From assembly GCA_002946415.1 (NCBI GenBank), contig NJPS01000043.1, forward strand, positions 682,001 through 746,000: DNA of 64,000 nucleotides, read 5' to 3'. The DNA comes from Rutstroemia sp. NJR-2017a BVV2 (taxonomy: Eukaryota > Ascomycota > Leotiomycetes > Helotiales > Rutstroemiaceae). The position numbers and the translations under genes were made by a program. Below, in pieces: positions 42,740 through 54,285 of the stretch (position 1 is its first letter; every line of letters begins with the position of its first letter). A model generated the notes under the pieces. The model did no database searches. It was not told the DNA's origin and saw only the letters and a list, made by a program, of their open reading frames with translations.

Positions 42740-43246
42740 ATGGCGGACGCTTTCCAGACAGCCGTGCTTGATTCGAAGAAGCTTACTGCGAAGCCTTCCA
42801 ACGACGATTTGCTAGAGCTCTACGGTATGCGTTTCCCTCTCCACTGTGGTTAAGGTCAGGCGGGAAACCCGCAGAAGCAAGCACATAGTACTGATTCCTC
42901 TACTACTCACAGCACTGTACAAGGTTGCCAATGGCGAAAAGATCGAAGGTTCTGAGCAGCCAGGCATGTTTGACTTGAAGGTACGCTTATTCCCTCTTCT
43001 AGACTGCACCGCGCTCCACCGATAATCAAAGCAGGATGGAGGTTGTGATTACGAGACCTTAGAAGGAAGCTAACATCAATGTCAAACTAGGGCAAAGCAA
43101 AGAGAAAGGCATGGCAGGCGAAGGTTGACGAGGGCCTCACAGTCGACGAAGCAAAGACAAAGTATGTCGAGAAGGTCGAGGCGTTGAAGCAGTCATTAGG
43201 CTATGATGCCGACAAAGCCCCCGAGGAGGTTGGTACTGGAAACTAA
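42740..43246 (+). CDS. ACB1: Acyl-CoA-binding protein
   Basis: Three exons (42740-42824, 42913-42980, 43091-43246) join in phase to 102 residues, a normal ACBP size. The spliced protein reads from MADAFQTAVLDSKKL through LLELYALYKVANGEK and QPGMFDLKGKAKRKAW to EKVEALKQSLGY. This includes the conserved Tyr/Lys residues that contact the CoA phosphate and the family Pro-Gly-Met-Phe-Asp turn. It binds and buffers long-chain acyl-CoA in the cytosol and delivers it to lipid synthesis. The exons are short, so the gene is easily missed without splicing. It is convergent with TDP1, with 244 bp between stops. Confidence 0.93.
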
Positions 43247-43490
43247 GGAAATTCTGCGCTTGATGTGATGGATGATTCATTTTCGAGAGAACCTGCGAAG
43301 CGGCATTTCTGAAGCGACGAGATGAAATACAAGTAGTGACATAGCTTGTGTGACTGGGTATAGATAGCTGGTGTGAGGAATTCATAACATCATATGCTAT
43401 GTTGCATTCTTTTCTTGCTAGATGTGGTATCTTCTATTCTTTGAGAGCAAAATTATAGCTATACTATCCGCTCAGAGCTGTATCTATATT

Positions 43491-45254
43491 TTATTCTTTC
43501 CATGTCTGACCCATCCAGTCTGGCTCAGTATAAACAGCCGACGCACACCATGGCACATCGTTCCTCGCATACGGCACAATTGGTAGATCATAAGGCATTC
43601 GTGCACCAACCAAGACTTTCGCGTTCCATTTTCCCACATCGCCAGGGCCAGGACTATCAGTCTTGAAAGTAGGGACCATCTTAGCATCATCCCCAAACAG
43701 TTCCGGCCAAACCAATACTCCAATCTCGTAGCTGCACACCCTCACTTCCCCTGCAGCATTAGTTGCTTCGCCCCAAGCTTGTTTGGACAAATTGGCTGAT
43801 GTTACGAGCATCCAGTCAATATCAGTATGAGACGAGTCGCCAAATCGCACATAGGTCTTGATGTGCGGTGCTGCTCGTTTGCGACCTGCGTCCAACGTTG
43901 GAGTTTCTATGGCTTCAGCAGGGTGTTGTCCTCCATCACCTGCCCAATGACACAACATCGGTTTAAGATATGCGAGTTGCTTGCCTTGCGTGGGGGTGAG
44001 GATCTTAGTGTGGATTGCGTTTCCTGATTGATACCCATTTAAGCTTCTGCGAATTTCATCTGCGGTTGGGAAAATGATTTTGAAGTTTGGTGTTGAGACT
44101 GGTGGATTCTTCGACTTGCTCAGGGCCTGCAAAAATGTGTTTTTGAGCCACTTGTCTGTTGCACCCAGAGAAGCGATTGATGATATTTGAATTGCAATCT
44201 CAGCTTTGCTTTTGCTCGTGGGGATGGATTTTAACGCGTTCGACAGTCCCAGCCAGCCCCATTTTGTTTTTCCATCAGGGTCGATATCTTGTTTTCCTGG
44301 AACACTGCCGATTAGAGCTCCACGTACTTCCGAGAAGTCGTATTTAGATAGATTCTCTATTAACGGTTTACATATAACCCTCCTGGTATCATATGCTTTG
44401 AGATAATTCAGCAAATCAGTCTTGAACCTTGAGCCAGAGCCTATCTTTGTGGATTGGGGTGTACTCGGCTTTGATGGGTCGATAAGTGGCAAAAGAGGTG
44501 ATTTCCAGACAGCTTGGGTCATGTTCGTCCAGTCGAAGGGAATCATGTTGGCGGTGTGAATGATAACCTGTGCTGTCGAATCATGGCGTAGGAGAATAAT
44601 CATCTTTCTACCTTAGCCATGACGTTTGGAAAGATCATGGGGATGTTAAATTTACCTTCGTATGATGAGTGCCAAACATCTCGGGCATGTACGCTGTGAG
44701 AAGGTTGACATTGGAGTATTTCGAAGCTTGCTCCTGTTGGTTATGTGAGTTTATTCCTTGATATACCCTCTGTCCTCAAAGCCACTTGCATGTAAGAGTT
44801 GACAAGACTTTGGGTTCCCGCCTACCTTTAGATTCAACCGCGAGGGGTCTTCATGCTTCCAGAATCCATGGATAATGTTCACTTTAACGATGTCCTTCAC
44901 ATCCTCATCGAAAGCATTCATCAGGAAATCGATGTTATGAAGATAGTTGAATTCCCAGCATTCTGAGATGAGAGGATCCCCCAGGATATCCTTGAGGGAT
45001 ATCGTATCCGCATTCGAGGATGGAGGTAGATCTTGAATTGAAGTTAAATGAAAAGGTGAGTCTATGACCGTCGGCCCTGGTCCTTTAGCTCTTTTGGTAG
45101 GGGGCGGCGAGATAGGTCTTTCTAACCCTCTAGGCGATTCTTTGTCATTGGTATCATCGTCCTCATCAAGTCTACGCCGCTTAGGTGGGCCCTCATTGGA
45201 GATGTGATCCATTGCCAATCTATGATTGGTCTGTTCAGAACTTCTGTCGCGCAT
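43491..45254 (-). CDS. TDP1: Tyrosyl-DNA phosphodiesterase 1
   Basis: Three exons on the minus strand: 44826-45254, 44656-44733 and 43491-44603, giving 539 residues. The first HKD motif is built across the exon 2/3 junction (GTHHTK, then MIILLRHDS; His167/Lys169). The second is HIKTYVRFG with SANLSKQAWG (His416/Lys418). N-terminal PPKRRR is a likely nuclear signal. TDP1 hydrolyses the 3'-phosphotyrosyl bond of stalled topoisomerase I adducts. ANMIPFDWTNMTQ after the first HKD is also family-typical. Either ATG, 45252-45254 or 45210-45212, could be used. It is divergent from the Eps1-like gene. Confidence 0.92.
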
Positions 45255-45744
45255 TGAGAAGCCTTCTGCTTGTGGATAAACGGCAACGAGTTATCGGCAT
45301 GCTTGGTTATCATATCCTCACTTTTCTCCACATCTCTCGAAGAACAAAGATTTATTGACGGAGAGAGGTAGGGAATAAAGTCAATCAGCACTGAGGTCTT
45401 GGGGTCACGGGCAATTGTTCCCAAAAAAGGAACGGTAGGGGTCTTTAGTGTTAGCGAACAACGCTAGTGGCTGCAACGGTGTTCTATCAGTTCGTATGGG
45501 TAAGATGAGAAGAGGGAGGCCCTTATCCCCTTCGCCATTTACACTCTTTGCTCCCACGCTCACGTACGCAGACCCTCTCGCGGCGCTTTCAATTCACGTT
45601 GAGGCAGATGACTATGCGATTTTGCGACCATTGATTCGGTACTCAAAAGGATTGTCCGCTTCGTTCCTTTGTCGGCACTCTCGCCGCGACCCGCAATAAT
45701 ATTTCCACTTCTCAGGGTGCAGGTTGCCCCCTAAATTGTTCAAT
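45255..45744. promoter_or_regulatory. Divergent promoter region, TDP1 / Eps1-like
   Basis: 490 bp between two divergent starts, with no gene. I see no unambiguous binding site. Confidence 0.4.
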
Positions 45745-48241
45745 ATGCGTTTCCTTTCGTTATCAGTATTATCTGCGCTGCTCGCATCCGCAGTATTAGC
45801 ACAGACAGGAGAGCAGTCATTGAATGCTGGCTCCCCAGATTTGCCAGAGGAAGTTTCCACAGAAAAGGCGTCGGTCGAACCGGTCTCGACGGTGTTTAAT
45901 GGGATTGAAGTGCCTCCACTTCCAGAAGTAAATGGAACACTGTTTGATGCGACAGTGGCAGACGGGTATTGGTTTGTTAAACATTATTCGTAAGACTCTT
46001 CGATTTTGATTCCACCAGGAAGCGTTGTCTGCTAACAATACTTCAGACCTTACTGCCCGCACTGCACGCGCATCGCGCCAGCGTGGCAAAAACTCTACGA
46101 ATTCTACTACACTTCCAAACCGGTTCAGGATTCCGCACCTACTTCTACATCTGCCAACTCTTTTACTGCTTATTACAACTTCCACTTTGGTTCTCTCGAC
46201 TGTACCGCTTTCGGCGATGACTGCTCGAAACACGGCGTAACCTCATACCCGACGTTTATCTTGTATAAAGATGGCAAAAAGGTAGACCAATTCGTCGGGG
46301 CTAAGGACATGCAAAGTTTGAGCAAATTCATTGAAAATACTCTTGAGACTACTCGACCTGGGTCTAGACCAATTGACGGACCTTCTCTGCCAGAAGAGGA
46401 CGCCACGAGCAGTCCTGATTACAAGCCTGCTACAACAGCGGAGAAGGCATCTGAACAAGAATCTGGAAAGGGCACCGAAAAGAGCACCGAAAAGCCAGTC
46501 GAAAAGCCAGTCGAAAAGCCAATCGAAAAGCCAATCGAAAAGCCAGTCGAAAAGCCAGTCGAAAAGCCAGTCGAAAAGCCAGCCGAAAAGCCATCAGAGA
46601 AACCATCCGAAGCAACAACTGAGAAGCCCCTTCAGAAGGCAGCAGACCTCGCAAAAGCTGCTGCACCCGGCAAAGATGCGGCTCCTGCCAAGGCCGGCGC
46701 CGACAACGAACCCACGACTACAAAATCTATCCTTAAAGCTACACCAGTGCAAAAGAAGCCCTCGAAACCAAGTTCGAACGCCAACTCTGCTGGAACATCG
46801 GTTCCGCTTACTGCAGAGAGTTTCCAAAACCTAGTTACCATGTCGCAGGATCCTTGGTTCATCAAATTTTACGCTCCATGGTGCCACCATTGCCAGGCGA
46901 TGGCTCCTAACTGGGCTCAGCTGGCAAAGGAAATGAAGGGAAAGCTCAACATTGGTGAAGTTAACTGTGATGCGGAATCTCGACTGTGCAAGGACGTCCA
47001 TTTGCGCGGATACCCAACCATTCTGTTCTTCCGTGGTGGAGAGCGTGTCGAATATGAAGGACTACGAGGTTTAGGCGACTTTGTTTCCTTCGCCAACAAG
47101 GCTATGGATGTTGGTCAGGGAGTCAAAGACGTTGATGCTGCCGAGTTTAAGGAATTGGAGGGGAAGGAAGATGTCATTTTCGTCTACTTCTACGACCGCG
47201 CCACCACCAGCGAGGACTTTTTAGCTCTAGAAAGATTGACTTTGAGCTTGATTGGGCACGCCAAACTCGTTAAGACTAATAGTGGCGCTCTCGCCGAGCG
47301 CTTCAAGATCACTACATGGCCTCGTCTCCTGGTATCTCGTGATGGAAGACCGACTTACTACACTGCTTTGGCTCCACAAGACATGCGCGACTTCAGAAAG
47401 GTCCTTCACTGGATGCAATCTGTATGGCTGCCAATTGTACCTGAACTCACTGCCTCGAACTCGAAGGAAATCATGGATGGAAAACTTGTTGTGCTAGCAA
47501 TCCTCACTCGCGATCGTGAATCTGAATTCGCTATGGCTAAGAAGGAGATTAAAAGCGCGGCCCTAGAATGGATGGACAAACAAATCATCAACTTCCAACG
47601 CGAAAGACAGGAACTGCGTGATGCGAAACAGCTGAGGCTGGAGGAAGCTGAGGACCGTAACGATCAGCGAGCTCTCCGCGCAGCCAAGAGTATTCGGATT
47701 AATATGGATAGGTCAGACCAAAAGGAAGTTGGATTCGCTTGGGTAGACGGTGTTTTCTGGGAGCGATGGATCAGATCTACATATGGTATTGACGTCAAGA
47801 CCGATGACGAAAAAGTCATCATCAACGACGAAGATGTGCGTGCCTCTCCTTTCCCCTCATTTTACTTCCCCATTTCTAAGAACCGTAACTAATGTAAAAA
47901 CTCCAAAACTCCAGAGCCGCAGATATTGGGACACAACGATTACCGGAAACTACATCATCCCCTCGCGTACCTCAATCCTCGAGACTCTCCACAAAGTCGT
48001 CCAGAACCCGCCGAAAATCAAGCCGAAATCTACAATAGGCAACTTTGAGAAGTTCTTCTTCAATATCAGGAGTGCGGTTTCCAGCCATCCTTTCTTGTCG
48101 ATTGGTGTGCTTGCGGGAATTATACTGGGAGTAACGATTTGGGGAAGAGGGAGAGTGAGGAATTCGAGGGGTGGGTTCTTTAGGGTGGATGAAAAGGATG
48201 GGTTGTTGGGGGGTGTTAATGCTGGAGGGAAGGTGGATTAG
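45745..48241 (+). CDS. Membrane-anchored protein disulfide isomerase, Eps1-like
   Basis: Three exons (45745-45989, 46047-47835, 47915-48241) encode 786 residues. The start at 45745 gives a signal peptide ([19 protein letters not shown]). The first thioredoxin domain has YCPHC (Cys85/Cys88), with the exon junction directly before the motif. The second has APWCHHC (Cys361/Cys364) and the cis-Pro context GYPTILFF. Between them lies a Lys/Glu/Pro tract of ten EKPx tetrads (about residues 230-269), probably an extended linker. After further thioredoxin-like sequence and a charged helix, one transmembrane segment (about 737-754) and a basic tail make it a type I ER membrane protein. CPHC in the first domain and a C-terminal anchor match yeast Eps1, an ER oxidoreductase linked to quality control. 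Confidence 0.86.
46489..46608 (+). repeat. 12-bp coding minisatellite (EKPV)10
   Basis: Ten in-frame 12-bp units (GAAAAGCCAGTC and close variants) encode EKPV/I/A/S. Because the unit is a multiple of three, length changes would keep the PDI frame open. Confidence 0.95.
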
Positions 48242-48642
48242 AGGGCTGATGACAAGGGAATAGAAAATGGGGCTGGGATATGGTAAGGGTATAAATGGGA
48301 TAGCTGTGAGAATGTTGCGGGAGTTGGTTGATTGATTGATGGTTTGATTGATTAATGGATGGGTGGGCGGAATGAATGCATGGGTCAGGTAGAAATGATA
48401 TGTATTATAAAGGTTACAGCACCTTCTTTTTTACTTACACATGTCTGTTTTTCTTCTCTTAACATAGTAAATCTTTCTTTATTAGATATGTGGTTCAATT
48501 TCTGCTTTCTCGTTCGGTCATTGACTTTGCCAACATCATGTCTAATGTATAACACTCCACCCTCTCTACCATGCACCATAACATCCAATTTATCGTATCC
48601 CAACCAGTCAGATCCACACCACTCACTCACCCACTTACTCAC
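48242..48642. other. Convergent intergenic region
   Basis: 400 bp of 3' flanks containing GATT-rich (about 48325-48355) and CACT-rich (about 48615-48655) simple sequence. No gene. Confidence 0.55.
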
Positions 48643-51305
48643 TCACTCACTCTCCCCTTCCTCTCCCCCTTCAGTCTCCACATCCATATCCAGCTCACTC
48701 ATCTCCCTCTCCATCCTCCCCCTCACCCCCAACCCCGACCCAAGCCCACTAATCCCTCTCCCTCTCCCTCTTCCCCTCCCCCGCCCTCTCTCCTTCTCCC
48801 TCTCCTTCTCCTCCTCGCCCTCCTCCCACCGCCCCAACACCCCTACACATCGCATACTCCCCACCACCACACACCACTCCCCGCCACGACTCCACGCCGT
48901 CTGTCGCCCGAGGAAATTCAGCCCCTTCACGATTTCCTCCTTGTGCGGCTGCAGCCGCTGCAGCGGCCGTCCGAGCAGGTACTTCTTGTCCCAGGTGCTG
49001 ATGTCGGATACGGTGGTCGGGATTGTGGTTAGTGGGAAGGGGTACGCGGGGTAGGGTTGTGTTTGCGGTTGTGCTTGTGCTTGGGAGGAGGATGGGGGAG
49101 GGGCAGGCGGAGGAGCGGGCTGAGAAGGGTGCGAGGAGGAATTGCTGGTGGAGGTTGTGGAGGAGGCGGAGGGAGATTGGTCGCGGAGGATACGCGTCAC
49201 GGGGTTGGGGTTTGAGGCGTCTTTGTGGTGGTCTCGTTTCGAACGCGAATTGGAGTGTGAGTTGGAGGTGGAGTTGGAGGAGGAGCGGGCGGCGCGGGGG
49301 CGGGTGCTGTGAAGGAAGGGGGGACGGCGGGGTTGAGGGAGTGGGTAGGGATGGATGGAAGGGTCGGAACTGAAACTTGCGAGGGCGGAGGTAGTGGTGG
49401 TAGTGGTGGTGGAGGATTCGGGGTGCGGTTGGGGTGGATGGGGAAGGGTTAGTTTGGGTGGGAGAGCGGATCGGTAGTCGTTGTATTCTTCGAGGCGGGA
49501 GAGGTCCCAGAAATAGATTTTGGAGTAGGAGTTACCACAGGCGAGGATAGGGTGCTGTGCTACGGAGTTAGGGAGGCCGGGAAATATTGAGAAGCGCATT
49601 GTCAAGATTTCGGTCTCTGGAGCGGAGAACCTGGAGGGTAAGAGTTAGTGAGAGCCCGTGAACGAAAGGAGAGACATGAAATGTGGTACTTGTCTCATCC
49701 TAGAATGATTCATGGCTATAATATGTGGATGGGGAACGGAGATAGAGATCTTTGGTTTCCTCATGTTCAAGAAAAGGTTGGGGAACGGGAACTTACTCAA
49801 TCAACCGCATATAAGCCTGAGAACTATTACTCGGCTTGAAGTATGAAAGGGTGGACTGGGAAGGATCATGCGAAGTTGGAGCTTCGTCGGGCCGCGGTGG
49901 ATCATTCGCAGATGAAAAGCCAACGATTGCCCATAACACGATACAGTCCTCATTTGCAGAGCGGGAGAATATAAAGTCCTCGTGGAACATAACACTACAC
50001 TCGTTAGCGTACATCCGGGGAAACAGGACGCGATATGCTGAGAACATATGGTACATTACCAGTCTACTGCATCGGTATGAACTTCAGATGTGGAGAAGTG
50101 GGGATATTGGATGCAAATGGGCTTTTTTGTCCCTGTGTTCTCATTCGTAAATTCTGGTACCGTCCACTAGATTGGTTACTATCTGTTATTCTCTCCCCCT
50201 TTTGAACGACTTACGAAATTTATAACGTGGTCTACACCTCCTGACAGCAAGTATCGTCCATTGTTGTGAAATGCCTAAGGTTTAGTTAATACAAACGCAG
50301 AATTTACTGCAGATAGGAATGAACAGCGGCTTGCAGTGACATACAATTGAAGATATAGTATCTCGGTGACCATCGGATAGTATTGCAACACACGGCTGCT
50401 CTGCATGAGTAGGGTGTAGGTTCCATATTCGAATTTGGCCATCTTCTGAGGCCGAGGCTAAAATATAGGGGTTTATTGGAGACACTGCCAAATCATCAAT
50501 TTCCTATGTCGTCAGCTTGAAGTCTAGTTCCGGTTGCGTGGAGGTTATACTCCTCCATGCCCCGCCAGTGTCTATAAAAGTTAGTGAATGGTGCTTGTAT
50601 AAGGTAATAGGCTCACACACTCTCTGGATCGTTCCCGATTGGACGTCGATGATTTTGATCTTAGCATTGGCTCCAGCTACACAGATGAGAGGCTTCCCCG
50701 TCGCTAGGTCTTTTGTCCATGCACAGGCATAGTTATCAGTCTCTTCCTGTAGCTTGGTGTTAGATGAAGTATCGTTACACAATCATGGTCACTCACATCT
50801 TCATCGATGATGGTTTTTATGATTTCTGCATTTTTGCGGTCTTTCCCTGATGGCCGACATAGAATTATCTGTGTATGGGAGTAAGCCGATGTCGCAGGAA
50901 CGACATCTGGAAGCTTTGAAGGCGGCTTAAGATGCAGGCGGAAGAGCTTCCGGTACATCCTAAAGGTGAACTTACATGCCTGCCGCCTACCACAGCGTAT
51001 ATAGGATCTACGCCGGGTTTCAAATAAGGATAGAATTTGACAGCCCAGAATTCGTTTTTGTCATTTGAAAGACGCGTGATTCGATGTTTGGCTAAAACTA
51101 TCAGCCACTTTCTGAAGCTCCTGTGGGACAACTCTTACTGCTATTGCTTGTCTACAGAAGGAAATCGCCGTTAGAATCCGGGTGTATGTTTGAGGACAAG
51201 GGGTTTCATGACGAACAGGCTGGGTATTTGGCTTACCGGAAGTTGGAAGGCATCTCTGAGGTGTGGGAATTCCCATTCCTGCTTCTCTCCATGTTTCCAG
51301 CTCAT
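48643..51305 (-). CDS. EED: Polycomb PRC2 subunit EED homologue (WD40)
   Basis: Eleven exons on the minus strand: 51237-51305, 51139-51151, 50976-51091, 50797-50868, 50621-50746, 50551-50571, 50345-50503, 50215-50274, 50060-50166, 49797-49994 and 48643-49630, giving 642 residues. The product reads like fungal EED: WEFPHLRDAFQLP, FWAVKFYPYLKPGVDPIYAVVGG, ACAWTKDLATGKPLICVAG, TLAGHGGEIDDLAVSP, ILASASEDGQIRIWNLHP, YLLSGGVDHVINF and CGNSYSKIYFWDL. An insertion of about 145 Ser/Pro/Gln/Thr-rich residues (375-520) interrupts the last blade, which resumes at STWDKKYLLGRPLQ. The C-terminus has an Arg-Gly run and an acidic tail. EED reads H3K27me3 and stimulates PRC2 in facultative heterochromatin. 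Exons of 13 and 21 nt are inferred from splice sites and phase. For the first, an alternative acceptor after AAG at about 51109 would skip it. Confidence 0.85.
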
Positions 51306-54285
51306 GACTGCGACCCGTGCGGAAGGGGATGAAGATTGGCTGAAAATACCTCAGCAAAGTGCAAATTCTGGAATATTATTTGATAGCCGAGCCAACAGTG
51401 CAAAGCTTGTCAAGGTAGAAGGGGAAAATGACATCGATCCCGATCTCGTGATACTTGTCGCAAAGTGGACCGAAAAAGTAGGCCGATATCCAAAGATGGC
51501 GCTTGTGATCAATTGACTACCCGACCGAAAAGTACCCTATCCCGAGTCCGCGTGCACTTTTGGAGAAGGACCAAAATGCTGAATTTCGTCACCAAATACT
51601 TCCGTAGATAGCTCCTACAGCCAGCGAACAGTCAGCTAGTAATCAAAGCGAAGCTTAAGGCACACCGCAGTAACATCTAACCTTATGCATGGTCGTATGC
51701 CCCCCACATTCCTACGACAGAAGTTGTTGGCGTGCAGGATTGTAAGGCAAGAGGTCAGGGCAAAGGAACGCGAGAATCCATCCGCCTGTACAGAGTATAC
51801 GACGTATCACTTACCGAATTTTGGGGAAATGTATGTGTGTTCGTGAGGAAAACATGTCCCAGGGCATTGACCACCGGTTGATATGCGGTGTAAATGAGTG
51901 GCAAGGTGGTACAACCGGCGCAATGATTGATGGGTCGGAATATGAAGAAAAAGATACATCGTACAGGAGGATATTATTGGTACTCAACAAACCTCAACCT
52001 GCCTGGTTTTCATGCATTTGCAGATGATTTTGGCGTTTCTCCTATTCTCGGTTTTTGCTTTTTTCGCTGCAGCAATGCAAGGAATGCGGCGATGACAAAC
52101 AGCGTCTGAGAGCATTCGAAAGTTTAAAGGGTAGAGTGTCAAGGTCGTCGATGTGGGTATCGAGCGAGATACAATACTGTCCGAAGGACGTTCTAAGTGG
52201 ACTTACTGGCTTGTTGGCTTTCGAGCTTTGGCGCCGGCACGGCAATAGCAATGGCAATTTTTCTTCCACTCGTTCCACCGCAGTCGCAGTATCACATCGT
52301 TGGCGCACAAGTTCCCCGATTATTGGACTATCAAATGCCAGAGCCCAGCTCGAGGCTTGGTGGTAGATAAACGGATAGCGGAGAGCATGGACAGTATTGA
52401 GAAATGATGTTCGCATTCACAGTTCCTGCCTAGGCATCCATCTGTACAGTACTTTTGAGCACATCATGCAACTGGGGACGTCGACGGGTCACGTCCATAT
52501 CATATACATTTTATCACATTTAGGGACGTGCATGCCAGGCAACATGGCAGCTCAGTCTAGCCCAGAAAAGCATATGCCTCAGTTCCAGACGAAGGCTAAA
52601 AGGAGAAAAGGAAGGCAAAGTCGCTGCACGGCGCAACCGAAAACGGCTGTATTGCACAGGCTTGTTCACACCCTCGTTATGCCCTCGTCATTGTTTTTGT
52701 TTTGCGTGTTACAGTGCAGGACGGATGTCATCTGAGTCCAGAACTTGGATTTTCTCTGCAGCATGTCGAGAACTAATGCATGTTTTGGAAGCAGGGGAGA
52801 GGAAAGACATGGCATTCGAATAGCAACCAGCCAAGGGTTATATGACAACTGTCTTGGAGCATTTGGTACGTACTGCCGGCCAATACTGCCAAAACATTTT
52901 GTGCACTCGTCTCCCAAGACCAGCCTTGACAAGCCGTCGGAAGTATTTGCATTGAATTGCACTTTGCACATGTATGTCTCACATAAAGGTAAACGGTTGT
53001 GTATATCATTTTCCATGGCTATCGGCGGCATGTGGAATATATCCCTGGCAGCATTCATCAGACAGCCACCCTATTATCCTCTGCAGCAAAGTGGGAAAGT
53101 TTTGCGGGCAGGCCGGCCGCGCTGCAGGCAGTTGAGGTGGGCTCCAACCAGCGACGTTGAAGCTTACGCATCATACTAAAGTATCTAATCCTTACCTGCG
53201 GACCTGCCTAGACTTGGGTAAGAAGAGTCGAATGAAATACAGTACATGTACGAAAGTACAAACAGCACTCATATGTCTTATATAAAAAATCAACAATCCC
53301 TTTACGGTATGTCCGCCAGGCTAAAGGCTACCTGCCGAGGTCCAAGGCCTTAGCGCAGGAACAAACTCGTGACTCTATTGGCCAGGATCGCTTCCGGTTT
53401 GGCATTTGCCCTTCGTGAGTCGTTTTCCTTGTCCATTTCACGGAAGTATCTCCGTACTAGACAGGTTCATATTCGCCGCATCTAAGGCTTCAAAACATCT
53501 ACTCTACAAACCACACTCTCTACCGCCAGGTATCTACTATTCGCATACAGCATAACACGCTCGCCAGACAATGAGACGACTGTAGCTCTGCTCCATCGTA
53601 TGATCCCCGTCATCGTACAACGACAAGCACAGCTTTACACATCTTCCTTTTTCCAGACTCGAACCGCGATAGTGGCTTGACACAGCATAAATTCTGGACA
53701 TCACTGGCGTTTTTCTCTTGCCGGCACCTTCCATTCGAGTCGTCCTCCATTCTCCATTTTCTCGCACTCCCGAAAGCCCCGCAACTCAAACATTTCCGGA
53801 CGATCCCGGGCGAGGTGGCTTCACACGTCCCTCCCGAATAAGTACCTTAATTCCACCACATTCACTGCAAAAAGCTGAGACGCAAATCGGATCAAGTGCA
53901 GCTGCATTCGCTTGAGGCAGAATTTGATAAACAAGGGACTTTTTGCGCTGACAGCTTTCACCTCCGCGACCTATAAATCTTCAAGCATTAACCTTGTGCG
54001 GGCAGCTTGACATCGGCGATCCTGCTCCTTTGCCTTGGCCGAGTATCACGAACATTTCTCTAAAACAAACTTTGACACGTGACCAGCCGTCCGTGTATCC
54101 CTGGTCGATGGGTTTATCTATATATCCCTCTCCAATGCCCCGCTTGACACTTCTCAATTCCATACATTGACATTCGAATATCACATCTCATTGCGAAAGC
54201 TCCCTCAAGGGGTCGATTACAGACCTCCCTCGTCTACCAAAGAACTGAGCATCTTATTAGAGATACAAACGCCAGATTCTTCACG
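51306..54285. other. Long intergenic region upstream of PAS gene
   Basis: 3 kb without a supported gene. TACAGTAC occurs at 52445-52452 and 53239-53246. Frames such as 52666-53058 (minus) lack family features, and the plus frame at 52745 starts with TTG. A long regulatory 5' region or long UTR for the PAS gene is possible. Confidence 0.4.

Noticed and set aside
31621..45254. DNA-repair gene cluster (HRQ1 and TDP1 in proximity)
   Set aside because: They are about 10 kb apart with unrelated genes between, and fungal housekeeping genes are not normally clustered by pathway.
46331..46834. Second reading frame (KSQSKSQ repeats) and antisense FRLA repeats in the PDI linker
   Set aside because: Alternative frames of the 12-bp minisatellite. 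The EKPV frame is continuous with both thioredoxin domains.
53641..53700. GGTTCGAGTCTGG on the minus strand as a tRNA T-arm
   Set aside because: The five-base stem does not pair and no upstream D-arm is visible.
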